The notes under the pieces were generated by a model. It made no database searches, was not told where the DNA came from, and saw only the letters and a program-made list of their open reading frames with translations. 64,000 nt of DNA from Lojkania enalia. Lineage: Eukaryota > Ascomycota > Dothideomycetes > Pleosporales. The stretch's first letter is position 1, and each line of letters starts with the position of its first letter. The stretch is taken from positions 100,221-164,220 of the forward strand of contig ML986623.1 of the NCBI GenBank assembly GCA_010094045.1. The letters run 5' to 3'. Below are positions 1-11,488 of the stretch, piece by piece. Both the position numbers and the translations under genes were made by a program.

Positions 1-3000
1 CTCCACACTCTCCACTTTCTTCTCCCCAACGCCCCTCTTAAGCACACTCTCCATAAATGTCCTCTGATCGGCATTCAAGCCTCCCACCACACTCCTAAAC
101 GCCCCCTGATCCGCGCCGGCAAGTTCAAGTAATCTATTAGCCGTCTCGTCCATTGCGCTCGGCTCCTTCCCTGCTCTGGCTAGCAAAGTCGGGATAACGA
201 GCTTACAGGCAATCTGTCTTTGTTCCGGGGAATACAAAGTAGAGACAAATTTAACAATGGTATGCGCAAGCGTCGTCCTGCTTTCTTCCAGTCCTTCGAC
301 ATCAGAGGGGTTGACAAGAAAAGATAGAATTTGAGGTAAGATTAGGGATGCGACTGCCGTTTCCACGGGACCTTTTTTTGGTATAAGTAACAAGGAGCGA
401 CAACAGCCAGCCGCCACTTTACTTGTCATTCGGTTCCCTAAGCAGTCGAATAATTCTTCAATGAATCTTTTTATTAGGGGATCGTTCGGGCTGAAAGCGG
501 GCGCTGCGGAGCTAAGGAGGAGAGCGGTAGCTAGGATCGCGTTCTTTTCGCACGCGAGGGCAGCCTCCATTTCTCGCTGCTGTGCGTGTTTCAGGATAGC
601 GATGAAGCGTGTAAGGGTTGCGCGGATTTGCGCGCTTGATTCGGAGCCTGGCTGGATATGCATGACTAGGCTTGTTAAGAATCGTTTGAGAATTGGTAAG
701 GACTGAGGGACAACGGATGCTTGGCAGGAGCCTGTTCCTAGGATTGTTGCGAAGATGTGGAGGATGCATGCGTGGAGATCAGTCTTGATAATTGATGGAA
801 ACACTTGAGCAGCATCGACAAGCGCGGATAGTGCCGTATTTAGTAGAGCGACTGCCTCCTCGTTGAGCTCATAACGAACTATGGGCAGTCAGCACAAGTA
901 GTGTTAGAGGATGGTGTTCGCATACCTCCTGTCTTCGTGTCATCAAGTTTGGGAACAAGTCCTGTCAGCACCAACACGATGATCTTTGTCAGCTCGAATA
1001 ATTGATCAATGTCCTCTGAAAGCTTTTCGTCGCCTGATGGAGCTCTAAACTACATTAGCAAGCCTTCACTTCAAGGAAGAATATAAACTCACCCTTGATC
1101 TCTTAGAGCGGATGGATGCCCCAGACATAAATTCCTTGCAATATCAACAATAACCGACTGCACACTCAAGCCCTCAGTAAGCACTAGACGATCCAACATA
1201 TCCATCGTCTCCGAAAAGACAACTTCTTGATAAATTGCATGGCCTGACACTGAAGGCCGAAGAATCTTCTTCAAGGCATGTAGAATCTCAAGAATCTGCT
1301 CCTTAGAAGCCTGTAAGTCACCCGGCCGTCCTGCTAGCGCTTCGAACGCAAGGCCAAACAGAACGAAGAAGAAGGCGACAGGTTCATCACGGTAGTTAAT
1401 ATCACTAGGCTTGCTATTGCCGCTTGGAGTAGCTAGCTCCGTCTTCCCGTCTAGGGCGTCGAAGACAAATTCACTGTCTTCATCGATGAGACTGGCTATA
1501 GCGTCAACGAGGTTGAGCCATGAGTCTTGGTAGAACTACTGGAGTTAGTAGGCAGAATACAGCATATGTCGAATTCGTACCTTGAGCAATGTTTCTCGAT
1601 TCAAGGCTGCGTATATTGTGTCGAGACTGCCAGATAGGGAAGCCGAGCCCATGGAGGAGATGTCAGGCTCGAATCTCAAGCGTGCATATTCTCGCAATGA
1701 TGACAACCAGAGCGGTGTAAGTCTGGCGATGTGTGGTTTTAGGACTTCATTTAAGTAAGTTTGCTCCGCGCTAGCTATTTGAAGTTCTGCCCAAGCTGAG
1801 AATACTGCCATCTTGACCATAACCTGTGCATTGGAGCTGAGCCCTTTCAAGTCGCCAATTGACGCGGTTTCGGAGTCGCCTAAGTTACGGTTATGATTGA
1901 GCTTGTCGATTAATTGAATGCCACATACTTGAGAAGTTTTGAAGTGCTGATACAAGAAGCTTCAGGATACGGCCCATACGATCTACATCTGTAACAATGC
2001 CTGTAGCGATGAACGTCGCGCACACGTTGATAGCTTCAGCAGCGAGCTCGGGAGAGGAGTCTGCGGCGAAGGCTGGGGTGAGTGCGGATCCTATTTGAGC
2101 TTGATATTGCTCAAGTAGCGTTGCTTCAGGGAAATCTGGGTCCGGCGTCTTTCCAAATAGCTGTTAATGGAATCCTGTTAGATATATCTACCTTTCCAGA
2201 TACAAAGAGTCGAACCTTACTTTGAGAACTTGGTCAATAATCCTCAACCCGCGTATTCGCAATTGAACAACGCCAGCCGTCGAAGCAGAAAATGCAATGC
2301 GAACAACGTCGGCTATCCTCTGCTGCAGTGCTAATATTGAGGGTGGGTCATCTTTTGCAGCAGATTCCCTGCTAACCATAGCAAGAAGCTCGCTCAAGCA
2401 ATCCATGCCAAAAGTGCGTACTTGCCACTTCAACAAATCTTGACTAGTTTGCGTTGGCCCACCTGCATCGTCGCCGGGTGCATTCGAAGTGGCCGCAAAA
2501 CCGGCTACCTCTTCATCCTGTAGATCTGGGACTCCGCCTTTAGGTTTCGAGTCGGTCGTGGGTTCTGCTTCGTGGACCCGTTTGGTTTTCGTGAGGATGC
2601 TATGACAGCGTTGCACCCATCCTGCGGTGTCGGTAAGTCCATTTTGATGAAGCCAGTTCCGGAAGATATTCCGCACGACCTCGTGGTCCGGATTCCTATC
2701 TAGGACGTGCCACAACTGGTCTTCTAGTCCAGAATCTCCAGCCCGGATGACCTCTTCAGTGTTCCGTCTCATGAGGTTATGAAGACCATCCACTCCCATA
2801 TCTCTTATTTGGGCTGAACCACTTTCTATGACTTGCTGTAGATACTTGACATAAACCGAGAATTCTACAAAGCCCGGAGCATACAGGGAGAGATGCTCCT
2901 GGCACTTAAGGCTTTCGATGATTACTAATTCTTCAGATTCTGCTTTGAAGAGGCTAATAAGTGTCATGATCATGTCCCGGGCTTTGCCCAAATCTTGGAG

Positions 3001-6000
3001 ATCTGGACCTAGTACATTTATTGTGCTATCGATACAACGAGAAATAATCGCTGGAGACGGAAGGTCGACCTCAAGGTTTGATGAAGCCAAGGATGCAGAT
3101 TCGTAGTTATGGGTGTCTGCAGCGTAAAGCTGGGCCAACATACCTAGAGTGCCTGTCACATAGCCCGAAAAGCTCAATCCAGCGGAGTCGGCGACACGAG
3201 AAAGACTGTCTAGGGCCCAGAAATGTACGACTGGATGCGGGTCGTTGCTCAGAGACATCAAGATTCCGAGGATGTTCCTGAGATGGTAACCTGCAGCCAT
3301 TCCCCCAAGTTGTGAATGAATGCATCCAAGTGCAACAGCATATCCCGAGCGGGCGTTTGGTTCACGGTTTGCGACGATTTGGTCAACCAAATAGTTGACC
3401 TCGGTAGTCGTGAATGCGTTTCCGGAGCTGTTGCATAGACGACCCAATGCTTCCCCTGCAAGGTTGCGCACGTAAGGGTCAGGGAGAATAATGAAAACCT
3501 GATATTCTGATTACTCGCGTTCGGATTATTAACATCTGCCTTACTTACATGAAGCAATTCCTGCATGACTTTTTCAACAGCGGAGCTCTTCAGATCTCCA
3601 GGTGTAGACCGCGTTTCCTTAACCGCCACTTTCAATGCCGAGAGTAAAGCGTATGCGATATTTACCATCATAGCAGTTTTGCGGTTCGTGTCTCGGTGTA
3701 AGCTGTTCGCTGAAAGAAATGAAGTCATTTGTTCAAGGATGCTTTCTTGAATCTTAGGCGTTTGCAGAGGCAGGCATATAGCGAACAATTGCAAGGCTGC
3801 ATTCACCACTTCGGTAGCCGGCGGGTCCGGTAAGCTCTCATTGTGTGTTGATTTCCCAACATATAATGATATCGAATCGTGCTCACGAGCGCCACAGATA
3901 GGCGAAAGGAGCTGAGTAGGTAAGCATATAGTGTCGCAAAGAGGAGAGACTTCCACTACAGATTAAAAAAAAAAAAAAAAAAAAAAAGAAAACTTACAGT
4001 GCGATCAATTGTGGCCTCTGGGCTATGTTTGGTAACCCAGTGATGTCGAGAGTCGATTTCATGTTCTCCTGGCAATGACCGTATATCAAAACCTTTCACA
4101 AGTCCAGTTACACCGAACCCGTGATTGTCCGCCACATCCCAGATACTCTCAAAGTTGCCAGCAGAGCTAGCAATAGCCATGCTCAGCGAGCTTGGTGCGT
4201 AATTGTCGGGATCGGCGAATGATGCAACAGCAAATGGGAGGAGATTTGTTTGAAGAACAACCTCGCTGCTTCCAGCCGGGCTTAAGTCCACAAGCTTCGT
4301 ATAACACTGAAGAACTCTTCGGCGAACCATGAGTTCGAAATCGTGAAGCTGAAGCGCAGGCGAAAGTCGCTGCGAGATATCCTCCGTAGTCTTCTTCGCT
4401 GGCAACGAATTTAGGAACAAGGTAGTGTTCTGTAACATTGCAGCTAATCGCTTTGTCACGTCAAGAGTGAGCAACCTACCATTGAATTCTAGGAATGTTA
4501 GAATGGATCCTAAAGCACACTCTCGTACGTGAGCCAAGAAGCTCAGCTCCAGCACGTTCCGTTGCACTATGTTGTCTTTGTTCAAAGGCTTAGGTAGAGC
4601 ATTTTTCCACAATAGTAGAAGTTGGGACAAATGGATCTTAACAAAGTTTGGACCCAATGTCATAAGACCGCCAATCAATATCCATGCAACTTGAATCTGT
4701 GTGGCGGATACCCGAAGATCGGAGTTGCTACTAGACTTGAGCAATGATGTCGCTTGAGAAAGAACCCTTGAATTAACGTCCACCGAGCCATGTAACGGTT
4801 GCGATGGAGACGTGCTCAACACAGCTGATAGCCCATTGGCCAGACCGACGCATCGTCTTGGTGACTGACGTGGACCAGATAGAAGACCAAGTTCGCGGTT
4901 GACACTATTCATGCAGATGGTAACTGATGGCAGCAATTGGAGTGGGCATGCGAGAACGAAGGAACGGAGACACGAGGAAGCAGATACTTGGACACTGTAG
5001 CTCGGGTGCTGCAGAACCTGCAGCAAGCCGTCTCTACAGCTATCGGCGATAGCATTAGTGGCGGAGCCGAGGCTTTTGAAAAGGGAGGATAAGGTACTTA
5101 GAGCTCCAATCAACGTTTGCTTTGATGGCTCGGGTCGTTCCTTGAGTGCTTGGGGGTAATCTTTTAGGATATCGTTTACGAGAAATTTGGCGGCATTGAG
5201 CTGTCCAGACTCCCCAAGTATTTCCTGGCCAATGACATTTTCCAAAATGGTTGCGACATATTTCCTCGTACTCAGTGTGCGATAACGGTTGTTGACAACA
5301 ATGTGGTTGCTGAGAAGGTCAAGGAACATATGCCGTGCAATATCGGCATATCTGCTCTCAACAACACTCTCTCCTAAACCCCTTAATGTTTTGATATAAC
5401 AAATTGCAATTCCAGCTCTTGCTCGGTTGCCGGTTGCTGGTCGGCAATAGTGACTTGACAGTTGCTTCAATAAATTTGCGAGTGTGAAAGCAAGTCGAGT
5501 AGCTGATTTGGTCGGAGCAGGGGAGTCAGGTCGTTCGATGATATCCTCGTCGCCTTCCATTGTCGATTGTCTCTTATTCTTTTTCTTCGTTGTCTTCGAT
5601 CTAGCCAAAGGAAGATCAATGGGCGCTGCTTCATTATAGTTCTTGACCAAAGCAGCACTGAAACACGAGGCAGCGGCATGTCGGACAGTAGGCGATCCGC
5701 TCTCAAGTGTCTTCCAGACGGCGTTCTGGAGCTTATCGAAATCATTAGAATTGTCAAAGAACGACGTGTGCCGGACGAGCTGTTCGAGAAGATAACAAGC
5801 ATTGGCTTGGACTAGGAGGGATTTATCGCTGACAGAATAGGATCGGCCCTGCTTCCAGGCATCTCTAGCAACAGTCTCGTCGGCTGACGGTGATACCCCC
5901 TTAAAGACTCTCCCCAACGCTTTGAAAAGGGTTGCTCTGAGGCCGGTGTGGTTCTGTGCGAACTTGATAAGGCGCAACAAGGAGGTCGTCGCAAGAGGGG

Positions 6001-6436
6001 AGAGCCCAATAGCACTGTCTCCGGCAGCTTCGAATACGGCCCCCAGGCAATGAGCTGCTGCATGCTTTGCCCTGACGTCTTTCTCCGTCTTCCCAGGAGC
6101 ACTCAGGATAGCTATCAGCTCGTTGATGGATTCAAACAGTAGCTTTCGGTCCCCTTTTTCAAAGATGCCCGAGAAGGTTGCACCTAAATTGTTGCGTATC
6201 ACCCTGGTCGGCGCGGGGGAGGGAAGATTGATGATCTGGAAGAGCTCCTTCTTTATATAGATCTGGTGGGCCGAAGCCCCATCGGCGTCGAGGCTGGCTA
6301 CATGGCGTACAAGGTCGGACGTGAAAGTCAAGAGGTATAGATCTTGCTGCTCGGACGGGAGGGCATGCAGCTTCTTGACATCAAGCTCTGGGTTCGTGGA
6401 GGCCCCGTTTGTGGGCAGCTGGTCTTGCGCCGCCAT
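1..6436 (-). CDS. LAA1: LAA1/HEATR5-type HEAT-repeat clathrin adaptor accessory protein, C-terminus cut by the left edge
   Basis: Very large helical-repeat protein of the Laa1/HEATR5B family, which helps AP-1 and clathrin act at the trans-Golgi network and endosomes. The model has eight exons: 6436-3998, 3911-3549, 3498-2221, 2160-1929, 1879-1581, 1535-1093, 1044-926 and 878 to beyond base 1. All introns have GT-AG borders and keep frame, giving 2,017 codons so far; the yeast protein is about 2,010 residues, so little is missing. Family stretches are visible, such as DPYVRNLAGEALGRLC at the start of exon 3 and SIGDLKGLSSNAQVMVKM in exon 5. The 86-bp first intron contains a run of 23 T on the coding strand. 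A nearer TAG acceptor at 3956 was rejected because it breaks frame; the CAG ending at 3912 keeps it. The start is the first ATG of a long open frame and lies 233 bp from a divergently transcribed neighbour. Confidence 0.9.
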
Positions 6437-6669
6437 GATCGCTACACAAGCTGTATGAAGATCTTAGCATCGCCGAGGATACACGTAAAACGTGCGACTC
6501 ACATAGCGGGGCGGCGCTGTATATTGGGACTTGACCGGCGTGGGGGGGTGGGTGCGGTGCGGAGCTCGTGTGCACCTCCGAGACGTGATGTTGCCCGCCG
6601 CCAAGAATCACCCTTCCCTAAATTCTATGGCAAGCGCCTGTCACGGAGTAGTATTTAGAGCAGCATCCA
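6437..6669. promoter_or_regulatory. Short divergent promoter between LAA1 and the TACO1-like gene
   Basis: This 233-bp gap separates two start codons that point away from each other, so it must hold both promoters and 5' leaders. It is GC-rich, especially around 6530-6600. I could not pick out a convincing TATA box or a specific factor site. Small open frames here are not supported as genes. Confidence 0.5.
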
Positions 6670-7700
6670 ATGTCTGCGCCGTTCCGCCGCCTTGCTGCCC
6701 GTTCGTTCTCGCTTGAATATTTTGTTCAGTGCGCTTGCCATCGCCCGACGGCGCCGTCGAAGCGCCTACGCTGGGAGCAGGCGCGGTGTCTGTCGAGCTC
6801 AGCACCGCGGTGGTCCGGTCATTCGTATGCATTCCTAGCCAAGGCATCAATTAAAGCATCAACTGACATTCCACAGGAGATGGTCAACGATCAAACACGA
6901 CAAAGGCAAGAACGATGTCGCGAAAAGCAAGCAGCGCTCCATTCTCACCGCGGATGTATCCAGGGCTGTTAGAGGTGCTTTGCTCTCCACCTCTCGCATT
7001 GAGATGGCAGTCTAATTGATTATCTCTAGTCGGCGGACCAAACCCCAGTATGAACCCTCGTCTTGCTCTGGCTATCGAAAAGGCAAAGAAAAACGCCGTG
7101 CCGAAAGCAAATATCGAAGCTGCTATTGCACGAGGGCAAGGTCTATCAGCGACCGGCGCAGCATTAGAATCCGTCAATCTTGAAGCTTTGCTCCCTGGAA
7201 ATATTGCTACCATAATCGAGTGCCAAACAGACAACAAGCTGAGGACGCTAGCGGACTTGCGATTGGTTGTGAAGGAAGCAGGAGGAACGGTTACCCCTAC
7301 AAACTACATGTTCGAGAAGAAGGGTCAAATAATCTTCCAGAAAAAGGAGGGTGTGGGTGTAGACGAAGTGCTCGAGCCTGCGTTAGAGGCGGGGGTTTTG
7401 GATGTGGTAGAAGATGGGGAGGGCAGAGTGGTACTCTTTACGGAGCCAGCGCAGACAATGACAACCGCGCAGACGCTGGCGAAGACACTCGATATGGAAA
7501 TTGAAGAAAGCGAAGTCATATGGGATCCCAATGAAGACACCAAAGTACCATTGAATGATGGAACGGTCGCCCAGGATTTTATCCAATTCCTCGATGAGCT
7601 GGAAGAAGTGAGCGGAGTGCAAGGCGTATATGCCAATTGGTCCAAAGGATCAATAACCGATGAGTTGTGGGATACTCTGCAGAGTAAAGTAGCCCTGTGA
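6670..7700 (+). CDS. Mitochondrial translational activator, TACO1/YebC family
   Basis: Fungal member of the YebC/PmpR/TACO1 family. In animals TACO1 helps mitochondrial ribosomes translate COX1; the bacterial relatives ease translation through proline-rich stretches. Three exons (6670-6824, 6877-6974, 7030-7700) give 307 residues, a normal length plus a presequence. The first about 50 residues are rich in Arg, Ser and Ala, typical of a mitochondrial import signal. The family signature GHSRWSTIKHDKGKND is rebuilt across the first intron, and GGPNPSMNPRLALAIEKAKK across the second. The second intron has a weak donor (GTGCTT) but is required by frame and family alignment. The neighbour PET100 also serves cytochrome c oxidase, so two complex IV factors sit side by side; whether that reflects co-regulation is unknown. 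Confidence 0.9.
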
Positions 7701-7974
7701 ATTCCATCTGTACAAATAGTGTACAATAGCGTACAAAATCTAAACTATAAAAATGTACACCATTCCCACCCGTAACGCCTTGCCATGCGATTGAATACCC
7801 GTATCTTTACACGCTGATTGACTTTTCCATCTCTGAGCTAGGCATTGTGGTTCCCTTAACGGCACGCTGGGTGTAGGTCATAACCCAATACACCACCTCG
7901 CTGCTCTCCTCCTGCTATCCACGGGACGTCCTGGGAACCCATCGTCCCCATCATTGAGCGCATGGCCTAGCACA

Positions 7975-8289
7975 CTACTCCCCATTTCGAAGTTCCCTAG
8001 CCCTCGCCTCCGCCGCCTCCCTCTCCCTCTTCCTTTCCAAGTTCTTCGCCTTCAACCTCTCCAGCTCCTTCGCAATCTCCTCGCGCTCAAAGGGGATCTT
8101 ATGCGTCTGGCCCTCCTTCGGCCAGAAATCCGGCACCGTAAATTTGCCGTCCAGGTTCGTGCCAAAGTAGTACATTATGCCGATTGGGAACAGGATGTAC
8201 ATGCCGAACTACACAACTACAATGTTAGATGGATGATTATGGACAATGCGGAGACTTGCCTTGAATACTTCGAGATTTGGACCGCCCAT
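7975..8289 (-). CDS. PET100: Cytochrome c oxidase assembly factor Pet100
   Basis: Small mitochondrial inner-membrane chaperone for assembly of complex IV. Exon 1 (8289-8260) encodes ten residues, MGGPNLEVFK, and exon 2 (8208-7975) the other 77, giving 87 residues. The family hallmark is a start of this type followed by a membrane span, FGMYILFPIGIMYYFG, and a charged coiled tail; all are present. The tail is rich in Glu, Lys and Arg (KELERLKAKNLERKRERE). The intron (8259-8209) begins GCAAGT rather than GT and ends TAG, so it appears to be one of the minority GC-AG introns; without it the N-terminus cannot be joined to the span. The gene converges on the TACO1-like gene, with 274 bp between stop codons. 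Confidence 0.9.
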
Positions 8290-8757
8290 TGTGACGATTG
8301 AGTATGTTAAGGTGGATTTGCGTGTGTAGAGCGGATGGTTCGATGAGCCAGCATTAAAGCTAAGAAATACATGCGGCGATGGTTCGGCGATGGTTCGGAA
8401 CGACGATAAGGGGCGCTCATGAGCTTCCAATTTCCAACAACTGTTTTCGCGCGGGGACAACTTAATTACATAGAACTTCTAGAACGGCTAGCCTTGCGAC
8501 TGGGACACCCCCATCTTACTCGAGGAATATTAATCACCAAGACTCGATATGCATACCTCGGCCCCTCACAACATAATACGCCGCCTCGCGCGAAGCTCAC
8601 GGGCCTGGAGATATGCCTCGGTCCAAGTCCATCCATAACTCCCAGGACAATGTCAGACCTCACAATCCCCGAACATAACGCCAGCCTGCTGCTCCCCCCA
8701 ACACTCTTTTTTTGTGAATCTCTACCCGCTACAGTTGTACTCGAATAAGCCATCAAC
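8290..8757. promoter_or_regulatory. Divergent promoter between PET100 and the enoyl-CoA isomerase gene
   Basis: These 468 bp lie between two outward-facing start codons. A short near-duplicate (cgatggttcgg appears twice in 8370-8401) lies close to the PET100 side. No coding potential was seen, and I could not assign factor sites with confidence. Confidence 0.4.
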
Positions 8758-9641
8758 ATGGCCGACGACGGTATCCTGATCGAATACCGCGGCAAAATCG
8801 CCATCATCACCCTCAACCAACCGAAGAAGCTCAACGCGCTAAACCAAGACCTTTACTTCAAACTTGCGCAAGCCCTGCATGAAGTCGCTGCCCGAGACGA
8901 CGTCTATATAACCATCCTAACCGGCAACGGGCGTTTCTTCTCCGCGTAAGCAACCCTTAGCTCAGTTTCCCCTCCATCCACCGCTGCACTAACAATGCTA
9001 ATACGGTTTGGGACAGAGGCGCCGACGTATCAAGCACCACCTCCGGCTCTCCACAAGAAGATACAAAGCGCTACTGGCTAAAAAACTTCGTCTCTAGCAA
9101 CCTACACATCACACATGCCTTCTACTCGCACCCAAAAATCCTCATCACCGCGCTTAATGGCCCCGCAGTCGGGCTCTCCGCCGCTCTAATCGCTTTCTCC
9201 GATTTTGTGTATGCAGCACCGCATGCGTACTTGCTTACACCGTTCTCGTCTCTAGGCTTGGTGGCAGAGGGCGGGGCGAGTATTGGGTTTGTAAGGAGAC
9301 TGGGAATTAGTAAGGCGAATGAGGCGCTGATTATGAGTAAACGGATTACGTGCGAGGAGCTTCTGCAGACGGGGTTCGTAAATAAGGTTTTTGATATTGG
9401 GGGCAAGGATTCGCCGAAGTTCCTCGAGAAGGTGCTGAAGGAGGTTAATGAGAGGCTGGGTGATCACCTGAACTCGGATAGCTTGATTAAGATTAAAGCG
9501 CTGATCCGGAAACCGGAGATGGATGCCTTGGATCGGCAGGGTGTGCAGGAAGTGTTGGAGGGGCTACAGAGGTTTATGATGGGTGTGCCGCAGGAGGAGT
9601 TTAGAAAGATTGCGTCGGGGGAGAAGAAGCATAAGCTGTAA
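8758..9641 (+). CDS. Peroxisomal enoyl-CoA isomerase/hydratase (crotonase fold)
   Basis: Crotonase-superfamily enzyme, most like the delta3-delta2-enoyl-CoA isomerases used in beta-oxidation of unsaturated fatty acids. Two exons (8758-8945, 9017-9641) give 270 residues, the usual size. Visible motifs are the N-terminal ITLNQPKKLNAL, the oxyanion-hole stretch GRFFSAGADVSS rebuilt across the intron, the second oxyanion region ALNGPAVGLSAALIAFSD, and LGLVAEGGAS, whose Glu sits where isomerases place their catalytic acid. The protein ends in HKL, a plausible type 1 peroxisomal targeting signal, so peroxisomal location is inferred. The split between isomerase and hydratase activity cannot be settled from sequence alone. 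The gene converges with the next one, with about 140 bp between stops. Confidence 0.88.
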
Positions 9642-9781
9642 AATGTAGATTGGGTATGATAATGGTGATTTATGATGGGTATATGAATCTATCCCCAATG
9701 TATGCCCATGGCGCGCCCTTGTGTATCTCGACGCTTGTACAAATTCCGTGATATGAGGTTGAAAGAATGATAGCTATGTTG

Positions 9782-11015
9782 TTAACCCAACGACACACCG
9801 CCTTCCGTAGCAAGTAGTTCTCCTCCGATTGACTCATCCTTCCCAACAACAGTGAGATTCGGTGGATCTGGCCTGTTCGGCTTATCCGGGGGTGTTTTCT
9901 TTTCGGTAGTTATCTTTTTCTCCTGCTGCTGGGTATGCGCTACGTAACTCGAATAGCGCAACGCGGCGAAAAGCATCAGTGCTGACACGCCGACCGTAAT
10001 CGCCGCTCTGCGCGTCAACACCCATCTCAGCCCTTCAACCTCGCTCCTCGCATCCGAGTTCAGCGCAACCGTAATCTTATAATTCAATTCTTGAATCTGT
10101 ATTCATTAGCCCGTAGCCTTAGAAGCGCCCTAGAGTATAATTGGGACGTACCTTTGCTTCCTGCGTCCTCTGCTCCTGCCTAACAGCCATCTTCCGATCA
10201 TCAAACAACCCCTTCAACTCATCCTTCAAATTCCCTGTCTCCTGGCTGAGCCGCTGATTCAATATATCAACTTCATGCTGCAGCTGGTTTCTCTCTGTCC
10301 TCATCTTCTCAATCTCACCTTTTCTGCTATGTGTAATTTCCGTCCGCAGCTCGCTGCACGCCGCCCTGAACAAATACGTCTCGTTCTCTACGCTACTTTT
10401 GCTGACTAGCCCGTCACGCGCGAGTTCCATGTTTACAGTTAGAATTCTGCGGACGGCTTTCATAATTGTGATGGCTTGGTCTTGCGTGAAGCCGGATTTT
10501 GCGAGGTCTTTGACGAGCCCGTAGGTGTCAAAGTGGTGGACGTAGGGTGGGGTTTTTAAATGCGGTGGTTTGCACTGCTCTTCTTCGTCTGGGGAGGGCA
10601 TGTGGAGGACTGTATCGAGAGGCTTCGAGTTTGGAGCTTGGATGGGGTCGGGCATGGGAGAGGGAGGTACGGAGTCGGCGGCGTCAAGAGGTATGGGATT
10701 CAAGGTGGGGGGTTTAGGTGTTCGCTCTTCCTCTTCTTCCTCTTCTACTGACTCTGGGGTAGCCTTCTTTGTGGAGGAATTCTGCTGCTCTTGTGCTTCC
10801 TGTGCCTGTTTCTGCTCCCGCAAATACGGCGCCGGTTCCTGTGCAGTACCATATCGTTGGATGGTTGGTGCATCTGCTAGGCGGGGGGTCGTGTTGTAGT
10901 TCCTTGCGATGCGCACTTTCTGGAGTCGAATTCGGCATGCCGCCCGCGGGGCATTGAGAGGCTTATATAGCATGGGCCACAGAAACGGTAACCTAGGCGC
11001 CGACATGTTTGACAT
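9782..11015 (-). CDS. DUF1640/MCUR1-type mitochondrial coiled-coil membrane protein
   Basis: Member of the family that includes yeast Fmp32 and animal MCUR1/CCDC90, inner-membrane coiled-coil proteins linked to complex IV biogenesis and calcium uptake. Two exons (11015-10152, 10096-9782) give 392 residues. The order is an Arg-rich presequence, a long low-complexity acidic and Pro-rich stretch with a run of eight Glu or so, the conserved core beginning VHHFDTYGLVKDLAKSGFT, a coiled coil around EIEKMRTERNQLQHEVDILN, then one membrane span (AAITVGVSALMLFAALRY) and a short polar tail. Topology and family fit well. The protein is longer than yeast Fmp32 because of the low-complexity insert. A second ATG three codons in is an equally good start. 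Confidence 0.85.
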
Positions 11016-11488
11016 GTGGTGTTCTAGAGGGCAGTCAACTCTGAGCTGTCAAGCCCTGGATCTGTGAACATCAAACGCTAGGCTCAATGAGGGAAAGTCT
11101 AATTGTCGTTGCCGAACCTCGGATCTAAGGATCTGCAGCCGAATGCAAGGCTGAATATGCTCAGTAGTTATCTACAGCCCTCAATCCCGATCGTCCGGGT
11201 ATAGCTAATTTCAAACACGCATGTGCTACAAATTGCCGCCTCTGCATAAGACAAACATAGCACTTGTCAATTATTAAATGCTACTTGCTTACTATTTTAT
11301 CTTATCAGCCATGCGCTTTATCACGTCTTAGACACCGCGATCTTCCAAATCCGTTGGGGTACGACTGGAATGGCGCAGAAAATGGAGAACTCGCAATTGG
11401 CTGGATAGTATTCATCCAAGTACTCGACAAATAGTTCCACAGGAATGAAACGGTATCCCAGTTTCACTTTGACATCTCAGTAATAAAT
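11016..11488. other. Intergenic, no feature recognised
   Basis: This stretch lies upstream of the DUF1640 gene and downstream of the dihydropyrimidinase stop. I see no open frame with family resemblance and no repeat. It presumably holds the promoter of the first and the 3' untranslated region of the second. Confidence 0.4.

Noticed and set aside
3258..3956. A 232-codon minus frame that seems to start with GTG at 3956
   Set aside because: It is exon 2 of LAA1 running back into the intron; the frame fits only with the acceptor ending at 3912.
6381..6850. Several short frames on both strands between LAA1 and the TACO1-like gene
   Set aside because: GC-rich DNA without stops by chance; the stretch is a divergent promoter and the first exon of the neighbour.
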